Positions 8,034 to 17,015 of a stretch of DNA of 64,000 bases are shown in pieces. The translations under genes were made by a program, and so were the position numbers. Each line of letters opens with the position of its first letter. The first letter of the stretch is position 1. The stretch covers positions 62,001-126,000 of the forward strand of contig CAAGPV010000090.1 in NCBI GenBank assembly GCA_900771975.1, written 5' to 3'. Origin of the DNA: an uncultured Prevotella sp. GTDB lineage: Bacteria > Bacteroidota > Bacteroidia > Bacteroidales > Bacteroidaceae. The notes under the pieces were generated by a model that saw nothing but the letters and a program-made list of their open reading frames with translations, searched no databases and was not told the DNA's origin.

Positions 8034-9131
8034 CGAGAGATAGAGTTCTTCATACTGACGGGCCACCTTCAGGTGGTCGTGATGGCGCTCGATGTAAACA
8101 ATGCTCTGACGTTGCAGCTCGGGCAATCGCTCGGGGTGGAGCACAAGGTCTTCAACTGCCTTGTAAACGCTCTCGTAGGTGGGCTCAACATTGATGATGG
8201 GGCGCAACTCGTCTTCGTGAAGGATGGTGTAGTTTTCGGGTTCGCCCCCACCAATGCACACAATGCCATGGGCCATCGCCTCCAATGGGTTCATTGATGG
8301 CGTATAACTGTACAACTGGTCGAGAATGGCGTCGGCTCCTTTCATCATCTTTACATATTCGTTGAAGGGAACTCCCTCTGCCACCTGCAACTGCATACGG
8401 TCGGGGTGGGCGGCAAGCACGGCTTGGGCAGCCTGCAACATGATGTCTGTTCCCTTATATTCTGAACGCTTACGACTGATGCCGATGAAGATATTGACCT
8501 TTGACGGTGCTTTTTTCCCCTTTTCATCGCTTGATGCAGACTTTTCTGTTACAATGGGATAGGGGATAAAGTGCGTTTTCATCGGAAACAACGGATGGTA
8601 GCACACCCAGTATTCGTAAAGTCCTGCCACGATAGCATCACAGTCGTTGGCAATGAACCGGTTGAGTTTTTCCTTGGCGGTACCTATCCAGTCCTTGCGT
8701 TCCTTTACGGCATCGGGGCCCGTGCGTAGGGTCTTGCCAATGTTGAAATCGCTATAGCGCAGCGGCATCGTGGTGGAACACACGTTCACCCAGTAGTAGT
8801 CCATGCCGAAAGCGCCGAGCACCACATGCTGGTTGTGGCGCCTCAGATAGCGGTAGACGGGCAGAATGTGCTCGGCCCGCAGCTCCAGAAACATGGGGTT
8901 GATGAGTTGTACGATGTCATAGCCACGGAAATGACGAAGTTGCCACAACACTTTTGCCAACAACCTTCCTCCTCCCATTCTCCCTTCAAGTCGTGACAAG
9001 TCGATGTCGCGAGGATAGTTTTTCCAAAAATCACCGTTGCTTGCCACCGTTACTTCGTGGCCCAATGTGCGCAGACCGCGTGCAAGGGTGGCATGTACAT
9101 TGCTATATTCGCCTAAGAGAAGTATTCGCAT
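8022..9131 (-). CDS. Glycosyltransferase, GT-B fold (family 1/4 type)
   Basis: 369 residues, cytoplasmic. It opens MRILLLGEYSNVHATLARGLRTLGHEV, the first beta-strand and nucleotide-binding loop of a GT-B enzyme. The C-terminal half has the donor-site pattern GISRKRSEYKGTD, then AEGVPFNEYVKMMKGADAILDQLYSYTPSMNPLEAMAHG and the E-x7-E region GGGEPENYTI. Probably works in surface polysaccharide or glycan assembly with the two GT2 genes just upstream (12 bp gap, same strand). Sugar and acceptor cannot be told from sequence. Confidence 0.85.
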   Translation of the reverse strand: MRILLLGEYSNVHATLARGLRTLGHEVTVASNGDFWKNYPRDIDLSRLEGRMGGGRLLAKVLWQLRHFRGYDIVQLINPMFLELRAEHILPVYRYLRRHNQHVVLGAFGMDYYWVNVCSTTMPLRYSDFNIGKTLRTGPDAVKERKDWIGTAKEKLNRFIANDCDAIVAGLYEYWVCYHPLFPMKTHFIPYPIVTEKSASSDEKGKKAPSKVNIFIGISRKRSEYKGTDIMLQAAQAVLAAHPDRMQLQVAEGVPFNEYVKMMKGADAILDQLYSYTPSMNPLEAMAHGIVCIGGGEPENYTILHEDELRPIINVEPTYESVYKAVEDLVLHPERLPELQRQSIVYIERHHDHLKVARQYEELYLSLMA

Positions 9132-9143
9132 CGTTGTAAGGAT

Positions 9144-10124
9144 TTATCGTTGGAAGTGTATCAGTAGCCACAACAGTCGTCTGCCTGTGGCATTTTTCAG
9201 GAGCAATCTGAAAAGGGTGTACTTCAGGGTGTAACTTTTTGCGGCTAAAGGATAGCATCCCTGTTGTTTTAATCGCTGAATGTTTCTCTCTAACTGGTGG
9301 TAGCTATCTGTCAGTAATACAGTTGTATAGAGATAGTCCATTGATAACTGACTTGAACGCCTGTTGAGGGCTTCACGGTGTTCTCCTTTCTGCCTTGAAG
9401 CAATAGCGTGCAGAGTGCTGATGATGTGGCGCAGGTCTGTCAGTCGACGCACTGTCCATCGCAACGTATGACAACGGGTGATGCTGCCGTTGCGTTGGCG
9501 ATAGAAGTAGGCGGGCAGGGACGTTTCCATAACGTTGTCAGCATTGACGACGAGTTGCGGGGTGAACAGTTCGTCCTCGTGGAGCAGTCCTTCGGCAAAG
9601 GAAAGGCCTTTCAGGCACGCCCTTCTGAAAGCATATCCGCAGGCGGAAGCCCTAAGGTTGTGGGTGGAAAGGTAGTGTGACCCTGTCATGAAAGGGTTGT
9701 TGCCGATGGAATGGGCCTTTTTGGTTGGGCGAGAGGTGAGGCGAAAGAAGACGATATCGGCCTTTCCGCTTCGCAGTAAGCCTAACAGTTGGTTGTAGCA
9801 GGCGGCTATAAGGCAATCGTCGCCGTCCACCAGTTGGATGTAACGCCCTTGGGCATGTGCCAAGGCGTTGTTGCGGGCAGCGCTCAGTCCGCGGTTGGGT
9901 TGATGAAGGCAGGACACTTCCTGCTCCAATCCCTTTAGGGCAAGCATCGGGTCTTCCCGCGATCCGTCGTCCACGAGCAGAATCTGACGCTCCTCCGGGC
10001 GCAAGTCGATGGCAAGAAGACTTTCCACACAGTCGCGTATAAGCCCCCTCTCAAGGTTGTAGCACGGCACGATGAACGTTATGAGCGGCGGTAGAAGCGG
10101 TGCAGCAGTCGGTTGAGTACACAT
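9144..10124 (-). CDS. Glycosyltransferase family 2 (GT-A)
   Basis: 326 residues. The N-terminal GT-A core is clear: ITFIVPCYN, LLVDDGSRE (first Asp pair), NRGLSAARNNAL, YIQLVDGDDCLI (DxD-type metal site), then LLHEDELFTPQLV near residue 190 in the usual acceptor region. The C-terminal 100 residues are helical and basic. Its first 46 bp overlap the 3' end of the upstream GT2 gene, so the two are probably co-translated. Likely adds one sugar in a surface glycan pathway; donor unknown. Confidence 0.88.
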   Translation of the reverse strand: MCTQPTAAPLLPPLITFIVPCYNLERGLIRDCVESLLAIDLRPEERQILLVDDGSREDPMLALKGLEQEVSCLHQPNRGLSAARNNALAHAQGRYIQLVDGDDCLIAACYNQLLGLLRSGKADIVFFRLTSRPTKKAHSIGNNPFMTGSHYLSTHNLRASACGYAFRRACLKGLSFAEGLLHEDELFTPQLVVNADNVMETSLPAYFYRQRNGSITRCHTLRWTVRRLTDLRHIISTLHAIASRQKGEHREALNRRSSQLSMDYLYTTVLLTDSYHQLERNIQRLKQQGCYPLAAKSYTLKYTLFRLLLKNATGRRLLWLLIHFQR

Positions 10125-10993
10125 AAGCCTTGAATGCCGATGACTTTCATCAGACGGGTTTTAAAGGTGGTGGGGCGGATGTTGAGGCGGTTGTCTATCT
10201 GTAGCGGTTCACGGGTTGCCTCGTAAACGTCCAACTGGATGTTTACCACGTGCGCAAAATAGTCGTTGTATGCCTTGTCTGACGATGGGGTTATTCCTAT
10301 CGTTTCCATGGCCGACAGGTGGGAGCCGAGCAGTCCTTTCAAGTCTTCTGCCGATGCATTGTGGGTAATACCTTTGCTATTGTCGCAATAATAGTAAAGT
10401 CCTTCACGACAGGTAGCTACAACGTTGCATTCCATCAATAGTTTAGGAAGCGTGTAGATGTCCTCGAAATTGCGGCCGACAGGAAACTGAATGTTTTTGA
10501 AAAGCGTGCGCCGGTAGATTTTGTTCCAAGCGTATGCATGGAGATAAACCCGCTCGTCAAACCAGTATTTTTGTATGTCGGTATACTCGCGGCCCCGCAA
10601 CGCCAATCGCTCACAATGGTTGCCAGCATAACCAATCCAAGCTGGATATTCCAAAATGTCGTAGTCTGGATGTATGCGTAGCACCTGCATCACTGCTTTC
10701 AGGGTGGTGGAAGAAATGTAGTCGTCGGAATCGAGAAACGTAACATATTCGCCGTGAGATCGCCGTAGACCGGCGTTGCGTGCTGCCGAAAGCCCTGCAT
10801 TGGCCTGATGGATGACGTGCACACGTGCATCTTCGCCAGAAAGCTCCTCGCAGATGGCAGGTGTGTTGTCGGTGGAACCGTCGTCGACAAGCCATATCTC
10901 GTAGTTGCGGTATTCCTGGCAAAGCACACTTTCCACGCAACGGCGTAGCGTGCGTTCCACTTGGTAGGCGGGTATGATGATTGATAACTGCAT
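10079..10993 (-). CDS. Glycosyltransferase family 2 (GT-A)
   Basis: 304 residues. Typical start LSIIIPAYQVERTLRRCVESVL, then WLVDDGSTDNTPAICEEL, NAGLSAARNAGL and VTFLDSDDYIS, with ED-containing NFEDIYTLPKLL near residue 170. First gene of the minus-strand three-gene glycosyltransferase group. It starts 16 bp from the N-terminal edge of its -7 box and is divergent from nhaD. It resembles the following GT2 in its N-terminal half only, so the pair is not a recent duplication. Confidence 0.9.
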   Translation of the reverse strand: MQLSIIIPAYQVERTLRRCVESVLCQEYRNYEIWLVDDGSTDNTPAICEELSGEDARVHVIHQANAGLSAARNAGLRRSHGEYVTFLDSDDYISSTTLKAVMQVLRIHPDYDILEYPAWIGYAGNHCERLALRGREYTDIQKYWFDERVYLHAYAWNKIYRRTLFKNIQFPVGRNFEDIYTLPKLLMECNVVATCREGLYYYCDNSKGITHNASAEDLKGLLGSHLSAMETIGITPSSDKAYNDYFAHVVNIQLDVYEATREPLQIDNRLNIRPTTFKTRLMKVIGIQGLCVLNRLLHRFYRRS

Positions 10994-11001
10994 TGTTTTT
11001 G

Positions 11002-11009
11002 CAAAAGTA
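11002..11009 (-). promoter_or_regulatory. -7 box of the glycosyltransferase operon
   Basis: Read on the minus strand this is TACTTTTG, a TAnnTTTG match, 8 bp upstream of the GT2 start codon. No good -33 element at 19-20 bp. Confidence 0.5.
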
Positions 11010-11091
11010 ACAAATTTTTGCGAAACCCGTTCATGGCATATGAAATTCTATTGAAAATGTTGTTACGCAAGTTTAAAAAATAGATACAAAA

Positions 11092-11122
11092 TTTGCGGAG
11101 ACAAATTTATTTGTTAACTTTG
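11092..11122 (+). promoter_or_regulatory. Promoter of nhaD
   Basis: TTTG at 11092-11095, 19 bp spacer, TAACTTTG at 11115-11122; the ATG follows 20 bp later. Confidence 0.75.
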
Positions 11123-11142
11123 CCGATATTACAAAAGAGATT

Positions 11143-12513
11143 ATGAGCTTTCTCATTATTGCCATACTAATCTTGACCTACTTCCTTCTGGCTGTTGGAA
11201 GTCTGACACAAATGAACAAGGCGGCTATCGCCATGTTCGGTGGAACAGTCGGTTGGGTTATCTACATCTGTTATGGTACCGATTTTGTGATGAGCCAACA
11301 CCCTTCAGACTATTTTAGCTTCCTTTCTGGAGCCGTACCCACCAGTGTTACGGTCAAAGAGTATATAGCTTCCAATGTGTTTATTAAATATGTAGGTCGT
11401 GCCGCTGAGATTGTTCTGTTCTTGTTGGCCACGATGACCACAGTGGAAATATTGGACAACAACGGCAGTTTCGACTTTCTGAAGACTTTGCTTCGCACCC
11501 GTTCAAGCAGAAAGTTCCTGTGGGTGCTCTCTATAGTGACGCTGGTGCTCTCGGCAAACCTCAACAACCTTACCGCCACCATTATGATGCTTACCATCAT
11601 GCACGGCATTGTTGAAAACCGAAGACAGCGTATGGTGCTCGGCGGAGCGATTGTTTTGTCGGCCACTTATGGGGGGATGCTCACCGTCATCGGAGAGCCT
11701 TTGCAACTGTTCATCTGGAACAAAGGGGCCGTCACCGCCACCAACTACTCTATGTCGCTGCTCCTTCCAGGGCTCGTGGCATGGGCATTGCCTATCTACC
11801 TGTTGGGAAGGATGTTGCCCGAACGAGTGGAAACAGCGTGGATAACGCTTCCTTACAGGGGCAACGACACCAATCTAAACCCTTGGCAACGCGTTCTGCT
11901 CCTGCTGGTGGGCATCGGTGGACTGTGGTTTATACCCACTTTCCACGACATCACCAAGCTCAGTCCCTTTCTCGGTGCGCTCTGCGTGCTATCGGTGCTA
12001 TGGATTGTCAACGAAATCTTCAACCGCCGGCTCATGGATGTCGACAAGATGATAGAACGACGGGTGCCCCGTCAGTTGCAATACGGCGTCATTCAGATGA
12101 TGCTTTTCGTTATAGGCATGATGCTGGCAGTGGCAGTTGCCCGTGAAACAGGCGTGTTGGGAGAAGTGTCTTCTTGGTGTGACAACCATCTCAATAGCGT
12201 GTGGCTGACAGGCATTTTGGCTGGAGCCGTGAGCTGTGTGGTGGACACTTTCGCCTCGGCAATGACCTTCTGCTCGTTCCATAGCGTTGGTGTGGGCGAC
12301 TATGCACAGAACGGCGCTTTCTGGAAAGTGATTGCTTTTTGCACTACCGTGGGAGGAAACGTCCTGGGAATAGGAAGCATGAGCGGTCTGGCATTTCTGA
12401 AAATGGAACGCATGCACGTGGGATGGTATTTCAGAAACATAGGCTGGAAAGCTCTCGTTGGCGGCATTGTAGGCCTCGCCTTGCTGGCACTTACCATGTA
12501 TTTACAAAATTAA
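11143..12513 (+). CDS. nhaD: NhaD-type sodium:proton antiporter
   Basis: 456-residue polytopic inner-membrane protein with about 11-13 hydrophobic segments. NhaD/ion-transporter-superfamily hallmarks are ANLNNLTATIMMLTIM in the first half and GAVSCVVDTFASAMTFCSF plus GGNVLGIGSMSGLAFLKM in the second half, the paired re-entrant regions that form the ion site. Exchanges H+ for Na+ (or Li+) across the inner membrane and would link the Na+ gradient made by NQR (also in this window) to pH homeostasis. pfkA follows after 22 bp and may be co-transcribed. Confidence 0.88.
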   Translation: MSFLIIAILILTYFLLAVGSLTQMNKAAIAMFGGTVGWVIYICYGTDFVMSQHPSDYFSFLSGAVPTSVTVKEYIASNVFIKYVGRAAEIVLFLLATMTTVEILDNNGSFDFLKTLLRTRSSRKFLWVLSIVTLVLSANLNNLTATIMMLTIMHGIVENRRQRMVLGGAIVLSATYGGMLTVIGEPLQLFIWNKGAVTATNYSMSLLLPGLVAWALPIYLLGRMLPERVETAWITLPYRGNDTNLNPWQRVLLLLVGIGGLWFIPTFHDITKLSPFLGALCVLSVLWIVNEIFNRRLMDVDKMIERRVPRQLQYGVIQMMLFVIGMMLAVAVARETGVLGEVSSWCDNHLNSVWLTGILAGAVSCVVDTFASAMTFCSFHSVGVGDYAQNGAFWKVIAFCTTVGGNVLGIGSMSGLAFLKMERMHVGWYFRNIGWKALVGGIVGLALLALTMYLQN

Positions 12514-12535
12514 AACATATAAATATTATAAGGAT

Positions 12536-13513
12536 ATGGCAAAAATCAAGACTATCGGCGTTCTTACTTCCGGAGGTGATGCCCCAGGAATGAATGCTGC
12601 CATTCGCGCCGTAACGCGTGCAGGAATTTACAACGGATTTCGTATCAAAGCCATCTATCGCGGATATGATGGACTTATCAACAACGAAATTAAAGACTTC
12701 TCCACCGAAAACGTCAGCGGAATCATTGGACGTGGCGGTACCATCCTTAAGACAGCACGCTCAAAGGAGTTCATGACCGAAGAGGGAAGACTGACTGCTT
12801 ACCAAAATCTACAAGCTGCCGAGATAGACGCTTTGGTCATTATCGGCGGTAACGGTTCGCTCACTGGAGCCATGAACTTTGCTCAGGAGCATGACATCTG
12901 CTGCATCGGATTGCCCGGAACCATCGACAACGACCTTTACGGTACCGACAATACCATCGGCTACGACACCACAATGAACACTATCGTCGACTGTGTGGAC
13001 CGCATTAGAGACACTGCACAGAGCCATGAACGTATCTTCTTCGTTGAAGTGATGGGACGTGATGCTGGCTTCCTCGCCCAAAATAGCGCCATTGCCAGCG
13101 GTGCTGAAGCTGCAATCATTCCAGAAGACTCCACAGACGTCGACCAGTTGGCCCAGTTTATGGAGCGAGGCATCCGCAAATCTAAAAAGAGTTGCATCGT
13201 AATCGTGTCGGAAAGCCCCAAGTGCGGCGCCCTCTACTACGCCGACCGTGTGAAGAAAGAGTTCCCAGGTTATGACGTTCGCGTCTCCATTCTTGGACAC
13301 TTGCAACGTGGTGGTTGCCCTACGGCGCGTGACCGCATACTTGCTTCCCGCACAGGCGTGGGTGCCATCGAGGCCATCATGCAGGGACAACGCAACATTA
13401 TGGTGGGTGTGCGCAACAACGAAGTGGTGTATGTACCTCTGAGTGAAGCCATCCGGTCGGACAAACCTTTCGACCGCAAATTGATAAAAGTTCTCGACGA
13501 ATTGAGCATCTAA
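12536..13513 (+). CDS. pfkA: 6-phosphofructokinase, PfkA family
   Basis: 325 residues. Phosphorylates fructose 6-phosphate in glycolysis. Motifs: GVLTSGGDAPGMNAAIRAV, GRGGTILKTAR, PGTIDNDLYGTDNTIGYDT (catalytic base Asp131), EVMGRDAGFLA and HLQRGGCPTARDR. One unusual point: the E. coli GGDGS loop, whose Asp103 helps hold Mg-ATP, reads GG-N-GS here (Asn106). The glycine after it, which marks ATP- rather than pyrophosphate-dependent enzymes, is kept. ATP use remains most likely. Confidence 0.93.
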   Translation: MAKIKTIGVLTSGGDAPGMNAAIRAVTRAGIYNGFRIKAIYRGYDGLINNEIKDFSTENVSGIIGRGGTILKTARSKEFMTEEGRLTAYQNLQAAEIDALVIIGGNGSLTGAMNFAQEHDICCIGLPGTIDNDLYGTDNTIGYDTTMNTIVDCVDRIRDTAQSHERIFFVEVMGRDAGFLAQNSAIASGAEAAIIPEDSTDVDQLAQFMERGIRKSKKSCIVIVSESPKCGALYYADRVKKEFPGYDVRVSILGHLQRGGCPTARDRILASRTGVGAIEAIMQGQRNIMVGVRNNEVVYVPLSEAIRSDKPFDRKLIKVLDELSI

Positions 13514-13590
13514 ACTGTTATAGTCTTACAAAAATGGTTTAAAAGCCGTTAAAACTTGCGGTACTATTTCTGGTTTTTGTAAATGTTCAT

Positions 13591-13598
13591 TACCTTTG
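13591..13598 (+). promoter_or_regulatory. -7 box of the ATP synthase operon
   Basis: TACCTTTG, exact consensus, 47 bp upstream of the atpD start codon. A clear -33 TTTG at 19-20 bp is not seen. Confidence 0.6.
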
Positions 13599-13645
13599 CT
13601 CGCAGAATTGAATAATAAGTAACGACAACTAAATCAATAAAAGCT

Positions 13646-15172
13646 ATGTCAAAAATTAACGGTCGCATATCCCAGATAATCGGTCCTGTTATCGATGTCT
13701 ACTTTGACGTCCAAGGGGAAGACCCAGAGAAGGTGCTGCCAAGAATTTATGACGCGCTACTTGTGAAGCGTTCCAATGGCGAAGACCTCGTTATAGAGGT
13801 ACAGCAGCACATCGGTGAAGACACTGTTAGGTGTGTAGCCATGGACAACACGGAAGGCTTGCAGCGCGGTCTTGAAGTCGTACCGACAGGACATCCAATC
13901 ACAATGCCTACCGGAGACCAGATCAAGGGACGTATGATGAACGTCATCGGACGCCCTATTGACGGCATGAAAGAGTTGGACATGACGGGTTCTTACCCCA
14001 TTCACAGGGAGGCTCCAAAGTTTAAAGACCTCTCCACACACAAGGAAATGCTCCAGACAGGTATCAAAGTCATCGACTTGCTGGAACCATATATGAAAGG
14101 TGGAAAGATTGGTTTGTTCGGTGGCGCCGGCGTAGGCAAGACCGTGCTAATCATGGAACTCATCAACAACATCGCCAAAGGCCACAACGGCTATTCTGTT
14201 TTTGCCGGTGTGGGAGAACGTACCCGTGAAGGCAACGACTTGATTCGAGATATGCTCGAGTCGGGTGTTATACGTTATGGCGACAAGTTCAAGAAAGCCA
14301 TGGAGGAAGGCAAATGGGATCTTTCGCTCGTTGATAAGGAGGAATTGCAGAAGTCTCAAGCTACATTGGTCTACGGACAGATGAACGAACCCCCTGGGGC
14401 ACGTGCTTCGGTAGCGCTTTCTGGACTGACTGTAGCCGAGGAATTCCGCGACCACGGTGGCCAAAACGGTGAGGCAGCCGACATTATGTTCTTCATAGAC
14501 AACATCTTCCGTTTCACTCAGGCCGGCTCCGAGGTGTCTGCTTTGTTGGGCCGTATGCCTTCGGCTGTGGGTTACCAACCTACATTGGCTTCCGAAATGG
14601 GTTCGATGCAGGAACGTATTACGTCTACAAAGACCGGCTCCATCACCTCTGTTCAGGCGGTTTATGTGCCGGCAGACGACTTGACTGACCCTGCTCCTGC
14701 CACCACTTTCACCCATTTGGACGCTACCACTGAGCTCTCGCGTAAGATAGCGGAGTTGGGTATTTATCCCGCTGTTGACCCATTAGGCTCTACTTCGCGT
14801 ATTCTTGACCCGCTCATCGTGGGCAAAGAACACTATGAATGTGCCCAACGCGTAAAGCAAATACTTCAACACTATAAGGAATTGCAGGACATTATCGCCA
14901 TCCTCGGTATGGATGAACTCTCAGATGAGGACAAACTTACCGTGAACCGTGCACGTCGTGTACAACGTTTCCTGTCACAACCGTTTGCCGTTGCAGAACA
15001 GTTTACTGGTGTGAAAGGTGTGATGGTGCCTATCGAGGAAACCATAAAGGGCTTTAATGCCATCCTTGACGGCGAGGTTGACGACCTGCCGGAGCAGGCC
15101 TTCCTGAATGTCGGCACCATTGAGGATGCCAAGGAGAAAGGCCGCAAGTTGATGGAAGCAGCCAAAGCATAG
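13646..15172 (+). CDS. atpD: F1Fo ATP synthase subunit beta
   Basis: 508 residues; catalytic subunit of F1. P-loop GGAGVGKTV, GVGERTREGNDL, MNEPPGARASVALSGLT and the DELSDEDKLTV segment are intact. About 45 residues longer than the E. coli protein. Much of the excess is a charged insertion after the GERTREG helix (near residues 210-240: DKFKKAMEEGKWDLSLVDKEELQKSQ), a lineage feature of Bacteroidetes beta subunits. First gene of the nine-gene operon, with epsilon next. Confidence 0.97.
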   Translation: MSKINGRISQIIGPVIDVYFDVQGEDPEKVLPRIYDALLVKRSNGEDLVIEVQQHIGEDTVRCVAMDNTEGLQRGLEVVPTGHPITMPTGDQIKGRMMNVIGRPIDGMKELDMTGSYPIHREAPKFKDLSTHKEMLQTGIKVIDLLEPYMKGGKIGLFGGAGVGKTVLIMELINNIAKGHNGYSVFAGVGERTREGNDLIRDMLESGVIRYGDKFKKAMEEGKWDLSLVDKEELQKSQATLVYGQMNEPPGARASVALSGLTVAEEFRDHGGQNGEAADIMFFIDNIFRFTQAGSEVSALLGRMPSAVGYQPTLASEMGSMQERITSTKTGSITSVQAVYVPADDLTDPAPATTFTHLDATTELSRKIAELGIYPAVDPLGSTSRILDPLIVGKEHYECAQRVKQILQHYKELQDIIAILGMDELSDEDKLTVNRARRVQRFLSQPFAVAEQFTGVKGVMVPIEETIKGFNAILDGEVDDLPEQAFLNVGTIEDAKEKGRKLMEAAKA

Positions 15173-15200
15173 TGTGTTTTAATCATAATAAGGTATTCAA

Positions 15201-15443
15201 ATGCTGAATCTAAAGATCATTTCTCCTGAACGGGTCGTCTTCAAAGGCGAGGTAGTAAGAGTAGTCGTGCCGGGAACGCTGGGCGAATTTGAAGTGCTTG
15301 ACAATCACGCTCCTATCGTCTCCACGCTCCAGAAAGGCACTGTCACCTATCAACCGACAGGCGGTGAAGATGCAACCATCAACATCGAAAGCGGTTTCAT
15401 AGAGGTTCAGAAGAATGAAGTGAGCTTGTGTGTGGAGGTATAA
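15201..15443 (+). CDS. atpC: F1Fo ATP synthase subunit epsilon (short form)
   Basis: 80 residues with the N-terminal beta-sandwich only: LKIISPERVVFKGEVVRVVVPGTLGEFEVLDNHAPIVSTLQKG and GFIEVQKNEVSLCVEV. The C-terminal helical hairpin of E. coli epsilon (about 50 residues), which inhibits ATP hydrolysis, is absent, as in other Bacteroidetes, so inhibition by that route is not possible. Sits 28 bp after atpD. Confidence 0.93.
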   Translation: MLNLKIISPERVVFKGEVVRVVVPGTLGEFEVLDNHAPIVSTLQKGTVTYQPTGGEDATINIESGFIEVQKNEVSLCVEV

Positions 15444-15465
15444 TCCTTCATCGGGTAATGACAAT

Positions 15466-15915
15466 ATGAGTGAACCGAAAAACATAGAACACCGTGCGGC
15501 AACCTTCCTAAGGCAGGGGGTGATGCTGAGTGCCGGACTTTTCCTGCTCGGTCTGCTGATCGTTCAGGTGGGATATTTTTGGCAATTGCAGATGCCCCTT
15601 ATCGTAAGTGCCGTCTATTTGCTCGTTATTGAAATGGCGGCAGGACTGGTTTGGAAACGCGTTGCTCGCAAGTCACTCGACAGTATGCCCACCTTTCTGA
15701 TGGGGCTATCGGGTGTGCGCTTCTTGCTTGCCATTGGCGTGCTATTCTTCTATTGGCTCTTGTCGGGCGGTGAGAAGATGCTGACGTTCATTTGTGTGTT
15801 TGCTGTGTTCTATTTTGCCATGCTCCTTCATCACATCTTCTTCTTTTCCTTACGTAACAAGACGGAAAAGGACAGTCAGAGAAAACCTAATGATTTACAA
15901 AACGAAAGACAATGA
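15466..15915 (+). CDS. Small membrane protein in the atp operon, AtpI-like position
   Basis: 149 residues with four predicted membrane segments (about residues 18-38, 42-62, 78-98, 104-126) and a charged C-terminal tail (RNKTEKDSQRKPNDLQNERQ). It lies between epsilon and subunit a and overlaps atpB by 4 bp (ATGA), so it belongs to the operon. Size, topology and place resemble AtpI, which helps assemble the c ring in other bacteria, but I see no diagnostic AtpI motif. ATG 15466 is preferred over the in-frame upstream codon at 15430, which would overlap atpC. Confidence 0.75.
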   Translation: MSEPKNIEHRAATFLRQGVMLSAGLFLLGLLIVQVGYFWQLQMPLIVSAVYLLVIEMAAGLVWKRVARKSLDSMPTFLMGLSGVRFLLAIGVLFFYWLLSGGEKMLTFICVFAVFYFAMLLHHIFFFSLRNKTEKDSQRKPNDLQNERQ

Positions 15916-16952
15916 AACAGCTAAAAATACTCATTCTCCTGTTGGTTGTTGCCTTGCTGCCCTTGCAGACTAAGGCTGCTGAAAGCAAAGAAAGCCAGCT
16001 CAACATCTCAGAGATTGTGCTCGAGCACTTGAGTGACGCCTATGAGTGGCACATTGCTTCGTACAATGGCAAGAGCCTAAGCATTCCTTTGCCCATCATC
16101 GTCAGAAGCAGCCAGACTGGAGAGTGGACTTTCTGTTCGGAAAAGACGCTTCCCAAGAACTACTTCTTCGACGAGAAACACCATGGAAAGATTTATGAGA
16201 AAATGAGCGACGGCACAACCAAGCGCCCCGTTGACTTGAGCATTACCAAAGGTGTGCTGCAAATTTGGATTGCAGTAGCCGTTCTTTTGGCGATATTTCT
16301 GCCGTGTGCACGCTGGTATAAGCGCCACAACGACCGCAGCGAGGCCCCCGGTGGCTTCGTAGGTGCCATGGAAGTGTTGGTGATGACCATTCATGACGAT
16401 GTCGTGAAGTCGTCGATAGGCGAAGCGCAGTACCGTAAGTTCGCCCCATATCTTCTCACTACGTTCTTTTTCATACTCGTCTGTAACCTCATAGGGTTGG
16501 TTCCGGTATTCCCCGGAGGCACCAACGTCACTGGAAACATCAACATCACCTTCTTTCTGGCTATCTGTACGATGATAGCCATCAACCTGTGGGGCAACAA
16601 GGAGTATTGGAAAGACATATTTTGGCCCAAGGTTCCCCTGTTTTTGAAGGTCATTCCACTGATGCCGGTGATAGAGCTCTTTGGCGTATTTACCAAGCCT
16701 TTCGCCCTCATGATTCGTCTTTTTGCCAACATGATGGCGGGCCACGCAGTCATCTTGAGTTTCACTTGCGTGATATTCTTGGGCTGGTCGATGGGTGTAG
16801 GCTATGGTTTGGGCTTGAACCTGTTCAGCATTGTGATGCTGTTGTTCATGAACTGCCTTGAGCTTTTGGTGGCTGTGGTACAGGCATACGTATTCACTTT
16901 GCTGAGTGCCGTCTTTATCGGACTGGCCCACAAGGAGGCTGAAGCCGAATAA
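15912..16952 (+). CDS. atpB: F1Fo ATP synthase subunit a, with N-terminal extension
   Basis: 346 residues; forms the proton half-channels next to the c ring. Essential arginine Arg269 in FALMIRLFANMMAGH. Compared with E. coli (271 aa) it carries an extra N-terminus: a signal-peptide-like segment (residues 1-22, LLVVALLPLQTKAA) and a polar region of about 90 residues before the first core helix (about 113-132), predicted to lie in the periplasm. The translated start overlaps the preceding stop (ATGA). Confidence 0.95.
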   Translation: MKQLKILILLLVVALLPLQTKAAESKESQLNISEIVLEHLSDAYEWHIASYNGKSLSIPLPIIVRSSQTGEWTFCSEKTLPKNYFFDEKHHGKIYEKMSDGTTKRPVDLSITKGVLQIWIAVAVLLAIFLPCARWYKRHNDRSEAPGGFVGAMEVLVMTIHDDVVKSSIGEAQYRKFAPYLLTTFFFILVCNLIGLVPVFPGGTNVTGNINITFFLAICTMIAINLWGNKEYWKDIFWPKVPLFLKVIPLMPVIELFGVFTKPFALMIRLFANMMAGHAVILSFTCVIFLGWSMGVGYGLGLNLFSIVMLLFMNCLELLVAVVQAYVFTLLSAVFIGLAHKEAEAE

Positions 16953-17015
16953 GACACGCTTATTAAATAAGTATAAAGTAATTAATTATTAAATAACAAC
17001 TAAAGATTTAAGACT

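Noticed and set aside
9144..10993. The two GT2 genes as a recent tandem duplication
   Set aside because: They share only the family core motifs; the remaining sequences differ too much.
16077..16931. 284-codon open frame antisense to atpB
   Set aside because: Histidine/glutamine-rich shadow of membrane-helix codons of atpB.
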